Source of the DNA: Chloroflexota bacterium
GTDB lineage: Bacteria; Chloroflexota; Limnocylindria; Limnocylindrales; CSP1-4
Reading direction: 5' to 3'
DNA: 37,149 bases
Assembly (NCBI GenBank): GCA_025454515.1
Contig: JALOOH010000003.1
Span: forward strand, 1-37,149
Shown: positions 36,988 through 37,149 of the stretch, in pieces
Layout of the letters: every line of letters starts with the position of its first letter
Numbering within the stretch: the stretch's first letter is position 1
The notes under the pieces: model-generated
Databases searched by the model: none
What the model saw: only the letters and a program-made list of their open reading frames with translations
Told to the model about the DNA's origin: nothing
Translations under genes and position numbers: made by a program

Positions 36988-37149
36988 TCAGGCGATCGTG
37001 ATCACCACGTTGCCCCGCTTGTGGTCCGCCTCCACGTACCGGTGCGCGTCCGCGATCCGCTCCAGCGGGTAGACGCGGTCGATCACCGGCGCGATCGCCC
37101 CGGCGTCCACCAGCTCCGCGAGGCGCACGAGGTCCGCGGCCGAGAACGC
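36988..37149 (-). CDS. C-terminal part of a zinc-type alcohol dehydrogenase/quinone oxidoreductase (runs off the window)
   Basis: Minus-strand translation AFSAADLVRLAELVDAGAIAPVIDRVYPLERIADAHRYVEADHKRGNVVITIA*. Confidence 0.85.
   Translation of the reverse strand, partial: AFSAADLVRLAELVDAGAIAPVIDRVYPLERIADAHRYVEADHKRGNVVITIA

Overview
High-GC (~70%) bacterial chromosomal window, probably Chloroflexota- or Actinobacteriota-like by gene style (inference). It is densely coding, with about 33 supportable protein-coding features. I found no rRNA, tRNA, CRISPR array or transposase. The main feature is a five-gene operon (about 4450-10964) for a soluble HoxEFUYH-type, group-3d-like [NiFe] hydrogenase. 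Its HoxF subunit is a 1051-aa fusion: a NuoF/HoxF diaphorase module joined to a GltD/NfnB-type FAD/NAD(P)H oxidoreductase module. This suggests a three-way H2/NAD(H)/NADP(H) or electron-bifurcating enzyme. The operon is preceded by repeated palindromes, an inverted-repeat operator candidate and a leader hairpin next to a Shine-Dalgarno-sequestering hairpin. Other content: an asparaginyl-tRNA synthetase with an apparent in-frame ~49-aa internal deletion; an FAD-less fused xanthine-dehydrogenase-type molybdoenzyme; a GntR/LacI chimeric regulator with its own palindrome; an SPFH + ribbon-helix-helix pair; a two-permease ABC exporter; a non-pyrrolysine MttB homologue; an adenosine deaminase; tandem paralogous membrane proteins divergent from a TetR gene; a PCD-VOC fusion; a membrane protein + XRE operon with two operators bracketing a promoter; and a frameshifted glutamine amidotransferase. 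All family calls come from reading motifs by eye. No database search was run.
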